From the NCBI GenBank assembly GCA_010405405.1, contig MU004231.1:3708884-3772883 (forward strand): 64,000 nt of DNA, in the 5' to 3' direction. Below, piece after piece: positions 1-11,407 of this stretch. The stretch comes from Microthyrium microscopicum (Eukaryota > Ascomycota > Dothideomycetes > Microthyriales > Microthyriaceae). Made by a program: the position numbers and the translations under genes. The notes below the pieces were generated by a model that was not told where the DNA came from, ran no database searches, and saw only the letters and a list, made by a program, of their open reading frames with translations. Numbering within the stretch: position 1 is the first letter of the stretch; every line of letters starts with the position of its first letter.

Positions 1-2370
1 GGCAAGAAATGTCATGATATCAACAGAACACATTGTCTCAATTGCGGATACGATAGCACAATCTGAGGTGGTCACTGGGTGGATAACATGCTCACTTCTC
101 CGTACTCAAGCTGTCATCTTATGCCGCTTAACTAATAGGACGATGGTATTTCGATTTAAGTCTGACGCATTGCATCTTCAACCGTTATATACGAGTTGAC
201 CTGACTTTGAATTCTGTCGGCCAGGTCGGGCTGTGTCGTCTGCAGGATAGACGGAAGGCAAAAAGCAAACAAAACCTGGGGTCTGAACCTCTTTCGAACT
301 GGATGGCAGTCCATTCAGATTGCTTGCAACCCCAGCACACAGGGTTGTTCTCACTTGAAGCGCAAAAGCCGGTGCTAAACCCAGTGCTGTCTTGACTGGC
401 TCGAATCGACTAGGGGCTGTTGATCTGTCGATAGTTGCTTGATCGAATCGATTGCGGGACAGTTTTGCGTAAATCATAACCACGTTGACATCCTTGACAG
501 TTTATGAATTAGGTAGATCTTAAGAGGAGTCGCGAGGGTATACAAATTTGTGATGACCAAGAGTTTTCCAGGCAGTTATGGTTTTCCTCTACGTGTAGTA
601 TGGTAGATGATGGCAAAATCGAGTTTGATACACGTACAAGAACATGATATCAAGACAAAAAGGCTTCTAGAAGGCTAAAATATGTACAAATCGAGCCTCT
701 TGATCTTTGACCATGTCATCTCTAGATTATCCGGCTGGCAACAATGCAAGATGGTTTTGCTGTTGCGCGTTAGTAAGACATGGAACTTGATATTCACGTA
801 TCTCTGCGATGGTGTGAAGCTAAGCCATCGACAAACTTTCATACCCCAGGATCTACAGCTTCATCCGCATCTTGATGCGCACATACTTGTATAGGTTATC
901 GGACCGAATGGTTTCTTCCCGTCTAATTTGGATAGCAAGCCATATTAACTCCGGGTATATCTGTGCACCGAGAGGTGGCTATAGCTTTGTCGATGATTTT
1001 GATCTGCTATAATTCATGAGCCAATCTGGTGCCAAACACCTATCAAGCACTCAAATATTTAGAGTTCAGACTCACTGGCCAGTGTCTTAGAGACACGATC
1101 TCATGTAGTGTTAAGAATGGCGACTTAGAGTCTTGGACCATCTTGTGCTAATCCTAGCATCCTGCACGCCACCCAGTTAGTGATGCTGATCAAGTGAGTC
1201 TAGCAATTACCACTCTTACTCCTCCGTACTTCCGTAGCAGTATATGCAATGAATAATAAGATTTGAGTAGCAGATTGTAATACTGTACTTGGTCAAGATC
1301 TCCGAGACAACCTTCACTTTGACATCGATCGCAGTCAGAATAAGTACGGTAGTAGCGCTGACAACCCTGAAAACCGGGGATGGTACTACCGTATGTACAG
1401 CAAGAGGTTCTGATTGTGGAGTAAAGTTTGGCTTGGGCAATCATCATGGATCCATACAGGTAACGGCATGAACACTTTGCAAATTGACGCTAACGTGCTG
1501 CACGTCCCTTTACTAGCGCAAAGCAGGGGTCATTAGAGCTAAAAGCTGCTAAGGCCGTTTCTTTTCAAGTAATCTATCTGCAAAGTTGAGTCAGCAGCGG
1601 CCAGCCTCAATTCCATACCGGCTGGGTAAGATAATCCACTTAATGTCTTCCAAAGTTCCAATTGACTGAGCGACAACTCCATCCCAAGTTCCCAACTACT
1701 CACCGTTTCCACCAAAACCCCTCCAACCCTCTCTCCTCCACAATCCGCTCTCGTCTTCTTTCACAAGTCAGAATCTATATTCCTCTCTTCAACGCCCTCA
1801 GTACGCAAGGCTGATCCTGTTCAGCTACAGCCGTACTCTACCTGTTCTTCTCGCCCAGTCTTCGTCTCCATCGACCATACCCTACTGGGAGAGCCGCCCA
1901 ATCTCTCCTACTTGAACACGTCCTTCTAAAATACTGTCGCTGTGCTATTCCCCAATCCTAGAGAATAGACGAATCCCTGATCTGCTTAAGCGGGTCTTTC
2001 TTTTTTATTGTATGTCTACGAGTACCTATTCGTGGTGAAGTTGTCATGATCCATCCAGTACAACCGCTTTCACCAAAGTATGGTTAGCTAACTGTTTGGT
2101 GCTTTTAGACTGACAATTTACCTGCCATTCACGTTTCTCTGAGCCGAGGAAATGGCATTCACCTCCTAATCGATATGACGAATTCCCCAATCGGCTGAAT
2201 CAGCTTTCCGATATGGTCTGCACATCTCCCCTTCGCCAGCTTTTGCGCTCCATCGCAGGCTAGTAAACCCTACAATACGATTTCGGTAACTGAACTTCAT
2301 CTACGATTACATTTTAATGGATAGCGCATGAAACCTGGGGCTTTCGTATACATCACATCATTGTGCAAGT
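1..2370. other. gene-free left edge and leader of the kinase gene
   Basis: I see no convincing gene here: all open frames are under 90 codons and look non-coding. A 10-bp inverted repeat (1345-1354 and 1384-1393, arms TACGGTAGTA and TACTACCGTA) surrounds a 29-nt loop. From about 1690 to 1920 the top strand is C/T-rich, as is common in promoters of filamentous fungi. The last few hundred bases are probably promoter plus 5' leader of the kinase gene starting at 2371. Confidence 0.6.
2010..2108 (+). other. possible 5'-UTR intron of the kinase gene
   Basis: The stretch begins GTATGT, contains a textbook branch site (TTAGCTAACT, about 2084-2093) and ends TTTTAG, giving a 99-nt intron in the leader about 260 bases before the kinase ATG. 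Splice signals of this quality are unlikely by chance in one place, but leader introns cannot be confirmed from reading frame. Removing it would also remove several upstream ATGs. Confidence 0.4.
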
Positions 2371-5300
2371 ATGGAAGCCGATGACACGACAAATGGCGGT
2401 GCTGCTGAGCAGCAAACCAAACAAACTATAAATTATGCGCCACCAGTCTCCGAAATATCGAACGTCTTACCCATAACAATGAATGAATCAGACAACCGCG
2501 ACGACACAACAGCTTCTATACCGGTTTCGGAGGACTATTTGCTTTTATTGGGACGCAGTGTGTCTGCTCTACCTACTCCCTCGATTTCTGATACCGACAA
2601 GACGCTGGGGCAACTTTCAGCCTCTGAAGGATTGGGCAGATCCTCATCTGTTAAAGTTTATAAATCAAGCATTGATACCGGTGACGAAACAGCCACGAAC
2701 TTTCCTCCTGCATTTCCTCAGAATTATTCTCATAATACCCGAACCTCGCACTCTGCTCAGCATTACATTTCACCCATCTCTGCGCCTACTCCTCTCAAAC
2801 CTCGGCCTGCCTCAAGCAAGCCATTGCATCACGCGGGCAGATCTGAAAGCCATCTTCATAATATTGATAACTTGCGATCGGTATCTGGAACAGACCCAAG
2901 GCTTGCTTCTGCTGCCAGCAGTCCGGGACTCTTCACTCCTACAGGGTCTCCCCTACGACCAGACTTTGCGCCATCAGACTCATCTGAGCCATATTCGAGT
3001 CCATATCTACATTATAGCCATGGACATGCCCCAAAAGAGTAAGAATGCATTCATCATCTAGATACAAGTGCTAATATTCCTAGAACCCACTTTGCCGAAG
3101 TTGACGTTGACCCAATCTCTGGCCGCAAACTCATCAACCACTACGAAATCATAAGCGAACTAGGACGCGGTGTTCACGGCAAAGTAAAGCTCGGCCGAAA
3201 TTTACATACCAGTCAACATGTTGCCATCAAAATCGTGGAAAGAATTTCGAAGAAGCGGCGACTTGGAAGGACCGGGGATCAAGAGGCAAAAATCAAGCAA
3301 GAGATTGCTATCCTGAAGAAAGCTCGTCACCCGAATATCGTCGGTCTCTTGGAAGTCATTGACGACCCTGCCAAGAAAAAAGTTTACATTGTCCTGGAGC
3401 ACGTTGAACTAGGTGAAGTGGAATGGCGCGTTCGAGGAAGGCCAGATATCTGCCTGGCTGAATATCGCAGAAACCAACGCGAGGCAAAAGGCCTGTTTGA
3501 TAAAGACCTCATCAAAGCCCAAGAAGACATCCCAGGAATGGCCCCGCATACCGTACAAAGTCTAGATGCAACTCATGATCTCCGGTTCGATGATGATTTC
3601 CTGGCGCCAACTGAGAACATTGGTCACTGGAGCTTGGAACTAGGTGGTGATTCGGAGGGCGAAGGCCTCGCTGATGAGAGCAATATGGAAACCGTAAAAC
3701 AACCTATTCAGCAGCTAAACCTCGTTTCTATTACCGCTGTGCAACCGCATCATACACCTCATCGGGTAACGGACCAATCTGGTGTGCCAGAACTCGTGCA
3801 GCAATCTGCGATAGAGGAGTCTATTGATCCATCTGGATCTCATCAACCTGCATCATCCGAGGCTACGCTTACGAATGAAACTGTGGCAAAGCCCGAAACA
3901 GATCATGCGCTGCAGCAAGAAAGGCTTGACACCTTTTCAAACAGGCCTCGTTCTGAGGAGTACCACACCGCACTGGAAGGAACCATGTACGGACCTTACG
4001 ACACCTCACATCACGATATAGAGCGAGGTCTGTTTGACAATATGCCCCTTCTGCGAGACGAGTACGCCGGTGAACGAATACCGGAACACTATCGTTTTGT
4101 ACCAACCATGACCTTACAGGACGCTCGGCGAACTATCCGTGATACGGTTCTGGGATTAGAGTATCTACATTATCAAGGGGTCATTCACCGCGATATCAAG
4201 CCAGCTAACTTGCTGCAAACAAAGGATCATCGAATCAAGATCTCGGATTTTGGAGTTTCATACCTTGGAAAAGCCGTGAACCAGGAGCAACCCAACGACG
4301 ATCAGTCAGAATCAGAAACTCCAGATATCGACGAAGCGCTGGAGCTCGCAAAGACTGTGGGCACTCCAGCTTTTTATGCGCCTGAGCTCTGTCAAACCGA
4401 CCTTGATGAAGATGTACCACCCGTCACTGGCCAAATTGACGTCTGGGCGTTAGGGGTGACTCTTTACTGTCTCGTCTTTGGTCGTGTGCCGTTCCATGAC
4501 AACAATACATTTGTACTCATGCGGCTCATCGCAGAAAAGGATGCGTATATACCACGTCGGCGATTGAAGGCCGTGGAGCGACCTGACTCGGACGTATATT
4601 CTCCAGACACACAGAACTCGTCTTCTAATAAAAGACAGCCGGATGCACTGGAATACGAAGAGGTTTCTGATGAGCTTTTTGACCTTCTGCGCCAGCTTCT
4701 TACCAAAGATCCTCGACAGCGAATCAAACTGCTTGAGGTCAAACATCACCCTTGGCTACTTTCTGGCATTCAGGACCCAGGTAGATGGATTGACGAATCT
4801 GATCCGTCCAGATTGACGCAAGGCAAGAAGATTGTGATCTCTAAGGAAGATGTGGACGTGGCAGTTGTTCCTTTCAACTTCAATGTTGGTGGTATTATCA
4901 ACTTTGGTCAAAGAGTAGGCCGGAAAATTGTTGGCGCTGTCACTGGCAAAAGTAGTTCGCGAAAACGTGCGAAAAGCAGCGCAGCCGATGCTGCTCCGTC
5001 ATCGAATGCTTCGTCTAGTTCAACCATCAGCCAAGACGCAAGACGTCAGGAACAGCGAAGACCCAGCCTCAGACCGGACGAGGTCCTCCATGCTCTAAAA
5101 GCATCTAGAGACACTGAACATCCTTTGTCTCATAGCGTCACTGCTAGTCCAGAGCTAAAACCTTATTCATTTTCTCTGCACAACGATAATCGACCAGAGT
5201 CTCCTACCGGACGTTATGATGGAATGCCATTTGCTTTTCATGAAAGACCAATCCATCTGGAGAGGGGAATGTCCGCAACAGGTTCTATCCGAACCATTAA

Positions 5301-6609
5301 ACAGAGTGACCTTGCTGCCTTGGCTGCTGCAGGTGCTTCCAATGCTCCTGGTCGCCCGCAGACACCTCAAACTGACGGGTCATCCACAGGACTCAGTGTA
5401 ATTCTTGGAGATGCAAAGAAGAAGATTTTAAAAGGTTTTCGAAGCCGCGAGTTTTCCGGTCGTGAAAGAGGATCCACCGGGGATCTATCTTCCCATGAAG
5501 ATGAAATATTGCGCGCAGGCCCAAGCCTAGCTTATAGCAATGCTCTTGCTTCTGGGCAAGTTCATCCTCCAAAGGTCCTTCAGGATGGCCACATGACTGC
5601 CAGATCTGCGGCTGCAAGCCCCGTGTCATCCAGGACACCATCTCTTGGAGGTCTGGGGGATTTCTCTGGGACTAAGAGTTCAAGCGATTCCATCTCGCGG
5701 CAGTCATCGCTATCATCAGTTGCTTCTAGAAGTATCTATCCTGAGTCTCATCCCCTTCACTACTTCCCAAACTCTGCTTGGCTTCCATTGTTGGGCGACG
5801 CGCCCGATGAGCGCTCCGCTTCCAGAATGAGTTCAATCTCCGCACCCGCCTCAAATGAAGATGAGCTTGCTCGTGCGAAAAACCAGCAACAGCGTCGACT
5901 CATTCTTGACCAAAAGATTGCACAGGCTCCCATGGATCAGCATACACCATCTATGCTACAAGTAGAATGCCCGCCAAGTCCTGACGATATATCGGACGCA
6001 TATTCAAGCACAATTCGGCCACGTGGACCTCTCTCGGAAGTCTCGCTTGGCGATGCCTCTACAGCCTACAAGGGACCTGTCGCCTCACAAATGGTCAATA
6101 GCTACTCAGATGACCAGTTCATGAGCAACATATCGCAGTCAACGTCGAACCCGTCACTCCCTTCTGCATATAGTGTAACCTCCAGTCTTGCTGCCGAAGA
6201 TCCAACCCATTATACGATTATTCCACCGAAGAGTGTCGCCTCTGATGAGAGCCACAAAACTAATCATAATCATCGTGACGCTGACCAATCGCGCGAATTT
6301 GACTACCGGCGTCCAGTGGACCAGCGACGAGAAGATGACTATCCACGCGAAGACGATGATGGCTACACTGTTGAGGATGCTCTCGACGATGGCGACGATT
6401 CTGACGGTTCTTTCATTGAAATGACCACCAAAAGGAGGCCTGCTGCGCGTCACAGTCGTAGTATCAGCTTGGTCAATCCAGCTCAGAGATCATCTGCCCG
6501 ACCATCCTCTGGCACTTTAGCTACTTCCGCGAATGACAGGCGAGGGAGCACGAACACCATGAAGGATGCTCCAAGTCAATCGGGAACTGATTCCACGACC
6601 ACTAGCTGA
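2371..6609 (+). CDS. Ser/Thr protein kinase of the Sak1/Ssp1 (CaMKK-like, AMPK-activating) type
   Basis: Exons 2371-3038 and 3084-6609 (45-nt intron) give 1397 aa. The intron length is a multiple of three but it contains a stop, and splicing restores the N-lobe. The first 235 residues are Ser/Pro-rich. The kinase domain has the glycine loop ELGRGVHGKVKLG (about 248-260), VAIK lysine near 272, HRDIKPANL with the catalytic Asp near 593, DFGVS near 611 and an APE motif. About 225 acidic, poorly conserved-looking residues are inserted between the hinge (about 326) and helix E (about 565). A roughly 600-residue Ser-rich tail follows. In this family Sak1, Tos3, Elm1 and Ssp1 phosphorylate the activation loop of Snf1/AMPK, so a role in glucose and stress signalling is inferred. 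The kinase call is certain and the subfamily likely. Confidence 0.92.
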
Positions 6610-7809
6610 AAACCACCCCTCAGCCTTTCATCGTTTCATCAATGGGCTTTTGTTACGCAAGCTCTACGAAGTCACAACCATATACATAAGACATCTTTGG
6701 CATATTCATCTACATGCTTTCCGGCGTCTCCTCTCTTCTGTACTTCCATTGTACGATTTTAATATTATGCACGAATATCGACCTGTCATATCGGATCTCT
6801 TGAAACTATCATCTCAGCATGTGTCTTTTCCTTGCCCTTGACATTTTTTTATTGGGCTTCTTCATTCATCTCTTCTACGGATTATCAAAACTTTAGCGCA
6901 TGAGCAAAAGTTGTTCTCTCACGAGATACTTTTCACGCATTTGTGAAGGGAGCCTTGATAGCCTTGTCCAATGTCGAAAAGCTTATGCATTTGTAATTCA
7001 GCATTGGCGACTGAAATACGAGCGTTGAAAACTATCAAAAACGTCTTTGATGAATATGCATTGTGTTATTCCACGGAGGTTCATTTTCTCGCTGTTCTCG
7101 GTTTCCATCTTCCTACAGGAACTACGGAATACATTTAACCGTGTTTTTGTTACGCCTCATGTCGTCTTCATCTCATCGACTTCTCTTTGAACCAGCAAGC
7201 GAATTGTTGAGCTTTTCTCGTTACTGCCCTTCTCCCCTTTTGGTGTCAATGAACTCCAAAAATCTCTCCTGGGCGGCAAAAATTCAGACTCTTCAAAAGA
7301 AAATGCTCATTTGGCCAAAAGAGGAACGAAGGCTGCTGTTTCTCGATTATCACGAAACTCCTTTCTTTTTGTTCTATGATATGCTTGGGCTGGAATATTG
7401 ATGAGATGAAACATTCCGAGACGGTCGCTCGATTCTCTTATACATGAGTAGTTATGCCCCTTCGAATCTCGGGGAATTGAAGACCTTGTAGTTATATAGC
7501 AATTCTAAACTGCTTTTCTGCATTCAATTATTGATCATTGACTCTTATGTCTGTGAAGTCTTCTCATGTTGGTTGCTTCCAACAACCTCATCCCGACGCT
7601 ATATCAATATGTGATTGATGTCAGAGAAGCATCAGGCGGGTTCTTGATATGTTTCAGGCACCATCCGAGTGAACGCTCGCCGATGCAAAGCAGTTTTTGC
7701 TGATGGTTGATCTACTCGTATCGGCTTCTTCAGGGCGCATGGACACGATGGTCGTTCCAAGCAATATATCATCGTCCTCCGGGTACGGCGTGGCAAGCTC
7801 ATTACTTTC
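6610..7809. other. long convergent intergenic stretch, no gene seen
   Basis: The stretch lies between the 3' ends of the kinase (+) and the small membrane protein (-). It is T-rich and should hold both 3' UTRs. A 112-codon open frame on the top strand (7063-7401) has no recognisable features, so I do not call it. Confidence 0.6.
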
Positions 7810-8318
7810 TTACTCGCCCCGTTCTTCAGCTTCTTTCGCCCTGTCTCCGAATGTATACGCCAAGCCGCACCCGACAACATTTACCGCACACAATCCTAGT
7901 GTCGCGCCACGGATCACACCTCGCGTTGAGAAAAACTTTTGTCGTAACCTCTGTAATAACTTGTCAACCTTTTTTCAATCGCGCATGCTAAGCGCATTTC
8001 GTTCATACCTGTTGTCGCCGTGAAGCCAGCAGTATATATAGACCACTTAATCCTGCTGTTATACCTCCAGCATCCTTCTTGTAGCCTGCGGCTCCTACAT
8101 ATGCGGATCCGAGAAGCGCGACTGGGAAGAATATGCCACCGATGACTTGGAGGGGTTTGAGATGTTGAGAAGCGATTAAAGAGGCTTGTATTACGGGTAT
8201 GAAGGAGTTTTCTGGAGGGATTGAGCTTTTGGGTGTTGGTTCATTGATTTATGCATGACGTACCTCCCCATTTTTTGAGGGTGTGAACGGCGCTGTCTTG
8301 AGGCGGAGGCGTAGACAT
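7810..8318 (-). CDS. small multi-pass membrane protein, AIM19-like
   Basis: Three exons on the minus strand (8318-8264, 8211-8009, 7935-7810) keep phase and give 127 aa; the introns are 52 and 73 nt. After a short Pro-rich start there are about three hydrophobic segments (near 34-55, 62-78 and 93-112). The order of a hydrophobic hairpin, the segment AGGITAGLSGLYILLASRR and a final hydrophobic helix resembles yeast Aim19, a mitochondrial membrane protein of unknown function whose loss alters mitochondrial inheritance. The resemblance is from memory of the pattern, so the family call is tentative. The gene is divergent from the J-protein gene, with about 320 bp between the two starts. Confidence 0.6.
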
Positions 8319-8639
8319 TTTAATTATACTCGAGAGATGTAAGTAGATCAGAGTGAAGAGATTAAAAGGAAGTGATCGTATAATGAAAGGCAAGAAAGCT
8401 AAAAGTGACGTGAAGACTGAAGACTGGATGAATTGGAGCTGTCTCAAAACCATGAAATAGTCTTAGCGCGCGGCTATGACCAAACTACTTTCGTCCAAGC
8501 ATCTGGACACTATCAACATCTGTTACTATCACCAACTTTCCACCAAACCAACCCGCCCAATCCGCATCACCAATAACGATAAGCTTCCATTCTACACCAT
8601 ATCCCGTCGCAGAACATATCCATCCACACAAATTCTCGA
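8319..8639. promoter_or_regulatory. shared divergent promoter region
   Basis: These 321 bases separate the divergent AIM19-like and J-protein genes and must carry both promoters. The half nearer the J-protein gene is A/C-rich on the top strand (CACCA, ACCAA runs). No specific site could be named. Confidence 0.5.
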
Positions 8640-9768
8640 ATGTCTGCCCGCGCAAGCGGCACCGACAAGGGCTCCTCCGCCAACGGCGACGCCCGCCCAC
8701 GCAACCACCACGACGGCAGTTCTGGCCGCGCCTACACCATCGACCAAAAGGCCGCCGTCCTACGCGTCCGCCGCTGCAGTCCCACCGCCTTTTACGACAT
8801 TCTCGGTCTCGAATCCTCACGCACGACGTGTTCAGAAGGCGAGATCAAGAAGGCATATCGCAAACTCTCGCTGCTCACACATCCGGACAAGAATGGCTAT
8901 GATGGCGCGGATGAGGCATTCAAGATGGTGTCAAGGGCCTTTCAGGTGCTGAGCGATGCGGATAAAAAGGCAAAGTTTGATCGCTTTGGGGGAGATCCGG
9001 AGAGTCGGCAGGCGCAGGCGCAGGCGAGCTCGCCGTTTAGTGGGTTTGCGGGTCGGCAGGGCGGTGGGGGGAGCTCAATGTTTGATGATGGGCCGGAGAT
9101 TTCGCCGGAGGAGTTGTTTAGACAGTTCTTTGGGGGCGGTGGTGGTGGTGGGTTCCCTGGGTTTGGTAAGTGCTGTCAGAGTATACGATAGTAGGGAGTC
9201 GTGCTAATGTTGGTGTCGCGTAGGTTTCGAGACTGGACCACAATTCGTTTTCAATATGGGTGGACCAGGTGGTGTTAGAGTCACGCATTTCGGAGGCGGC
9301 GGTCCTCGAAGAAGACCTCGTCAAGCTGGTCAAGAAGAGGAACCAGCACCGCTTCTCAACACCCTTTTCCAGCTGCTCCCACTTTTACTCCTATTTGTCC
9401 TCCCTCTTCTCTCCTCCTTATTCAGCGGGTCCTCGGCTTATGGACCGACATTCCGAACCGACCAAAGCGTGTCTCCTCACACGAAAAAGCTCGTCTCAAC
9501 CACAATTAGCCAGCCTTACTGGGTCAACCCCAACGACTTTGAAGGCCTTTCAAAGAGCCAAAGAAAAGATCTCAACCATAAAGCAGAAATCAGAATCGTA
9601 ACAGAAACACGGAACCGATGCCAATTTGAGCGTCAAGAGCAAGAAGAGCTATTCCAAGAAGCACAAGGGTGGTTTTCAACAGACGAGGTAAAGTTCGCCA
9701 AAGCTAAAGCATTACCCATGAAGAACTGCAAGAAGATAAACGACTGGGCGCATAGGGGTATCATATGA
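8640..9768 (+). CDS. ER membrane J-protein (DnaJ, DNAJB12/Hlj1-like)
   Basis: Exons 8640-9165 and 9224-9768 (58-nt intron, GTAAGT donor) give 356 aa. Residues about 45-115 form a J domain with YDILGLE, the essential HPD (in LLTHPDKNG) and the usual FDRFGGDPES end. A Gly/Phe-rich linker follows. Near residue 230-255 a Leu-rich segment (LLPLLLLFVLPLLSS) should cross the membrane. The C-terminal 100 residues match the DUF1977 region of DNAJB12/DNAJB14 proteins. These proteins sit in the ER membrane, face the cytosol and recruit Hsp70 for ER-associated degradation. Its nearby neighbour Ufd2 also acts in protein quality control, though closeness alone does not link them. Confidence 0.9.
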
Positions 9769-9905
9769 GTTCTTCTCGTTTTGCATAGCATTGGCGAATT
9801 GGTACATAGTTCTTCTTACACTTTTTATAATGGCATATGAACTGCATATATTCCACCACAGCTCTTTTCTACCTCTCCTAGATCTCATCCCAAATCCGTT
9901 ACTTC

Positions 9906-10946
9906 TCATGCTAACACACACTGTTTACCCGTCGCCACAAAACTATCATGAAAATCAACTTCAATAGCTTTCTTATCCACCTCCCCAGGCCGTCGACACG
10001 AAACTATATACCTCCCACCATCTTCCTCCTTCTTTTCACCCTCCACAGCCGGCCGTATCCTCACACAATCATCCCATCTACTACTCCACCCAGCCACCAT
10101 CTTCCCACCAAACAACCTCCCCATCCCCTCTACATATATCCGCGCGCTCCGCGGCCCAAGCCCCATCGTGCCTTTTGTCCCACAGTAGTACACCACCACC
10201 CGCTTCACGCTCTTCAATCCATAGCCTAGTGCCGCCACGGCCGCTACCACTGGCGCGACTCGTGTCTCAACAAAATCTCGTGTCCCGGGCGTGGGATGAT
10301 TGGACCCGTTACAAGTACATAGTTGGAGATATACATCTTCAATGTCCAACTCTAGAGGTGAAAGAACGCCGGCGGATAGCCAGGTTTCTAGCTGTGCTAT
10401 GCTAGGCAGGGCGGTGATATAATCTCTTAGCACAAGATCACGGACACCGAGACGTTGGAGATGAGTTGGTGGTATTGAAGCTAGACGCGTATGTTGCAGC
10501 GGGAGCGTTGGTATGTTGCTGGGCACGAGGAGAGCGGTGCGGTGCAGAAGGGGTCGGGTTTCGTGGAATATTTGGCGCGATACTAGGAGGAGGGCGGATT
10601 CGGGGGTTAGACCTTTGTCGGATTGGATTGCGTGGAGTCGGATTAGTGTGTGGTGGGCGTTGATTGAGTGGGCGGCGGCGGAGGGTCGGTGGATGGGTGT
10701 GGTGAAGAGATGGCTGTAGATGAGGAGACGGATTTCAGCCGGACAGCCTAGGGGGGAGGCGGATGGGTATTCGATTTCGGAATAGGGGATGTCTTGAGGT
10801 GTGAAGCGTAGGGTGGTGCGAGGAGGTGGTGGAGTAGTGTAAGCTGGTTTGAACAGGTCGCTGATGTCGCCCATGAAGCTTTTCGGTCGAGCGGTTGCGT
10901 TTAATTTGTCTATAATGCGGGTATAAAGTCTGGGTTTTCTGGGCAT
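9906..10946 (-). CDS. 2EXR/F-box-like fungal protein of unknown function
   Basis: A single exon encodes 346 aa from the first ATG at 10946 (MPRKPRLY); the open frame runs to 11000 without another ATG. Near residue 65 the pattern CPAEIRLLIYSHLF followed by ALLLVSRQIFHETRPLL is typical of the many ascomycete proteins carrying the short 2EXR or F-box-like module, which are generally uncharacterised. No catalytic motif, signal peptide or membrane segment is seen. Its 3' end is 137 bases from that of the J-protein gene (convergent). Confidence 0.75.
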   Translation of the reverse strand: MPRKPRLYTRIIDKLNATARPKSFMGDISDLFKPAYTTPPPPRTTLRFTPQDIPYSEIEYPSASPLGCPAEIRLLIYSHLFTTPIHRPSAAAHSINAHHTLIRLHAIQSDKGLTPESALLLVSRQIFHETRPLLHRTALLVPSNIPTLPLQHTRLASIPPTHLQRLGVRDLVLRDYITALPSIAQLETWLSAGVLSPLELDIEDVYLQLCTCNGSNHPTPGTRDFVETRVAPVVAAVAALGYGLKSVKRVVVYYCGTKGTMGLGPRSARIYVEGMGRLFGGKMVAGWSSRWDDCVRIRPAVEGEKKEEDGGRYIVSCRRPGEVDKKAIEVDFHDSFVATGKQCVLA

Positions 10947-11407
10947 GGTGATCACGATGGTAGTTGGTAATAGAAGTTTTGGTGTTGAAGCTTTAGACAC
11001 TTCAAAATTCGATCGTGACGGCAGGAGCTTGAACTTATATATTCATGAGGCCTATGAGTCCTGTATTGCTCCGCCTGGATCAAGTATCAAAAGTAAACAT
11101 GTATAGATGATAGTGGTTGAAAACGAGGTTAACAGAGTGCTCAGCCTCGCTAACTATCCAACGCCCTCAATAGTTGAGCACAATGCGTTCCCTAAGGCGT
11201 ATAGATCAATAACACTTCTTGGCATTAGCGTACAGCCCAAGCTACAGCAGAAATCAATCTCGTGGAGTCAGAATAATCGATTTATAATGATAATTATCAC
11301 AATCACTTCTATCAATTCAACGCGTGCGCAAACACGTCATTCAACACCTGCTTAGAGGCAGCGAGCGCATTCAAACACGCCCGTTTGATGCGACCAGCCT
11401 GATCAGC
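10947..11407. promoter_or_regulatory. promoter of the 2EXR-like gene and 3' flank of UFD2
   Basis: Both flanking genes lie on the minus strand, so this 460-bp stretch should hold the start region of the 2EXR-like gene and the 3' UTR of UFD2. A/T-rich blocks lie near 11275-11320. I see no repeat and no further gene. Confidence 0.5.

Noticed and set aside
7063-7401. 112-codon top-strand open frame in the gap after the kinase
   Set aside because: No domain, no promoter or splice support, and it lies where two 3' UTRs are expected.
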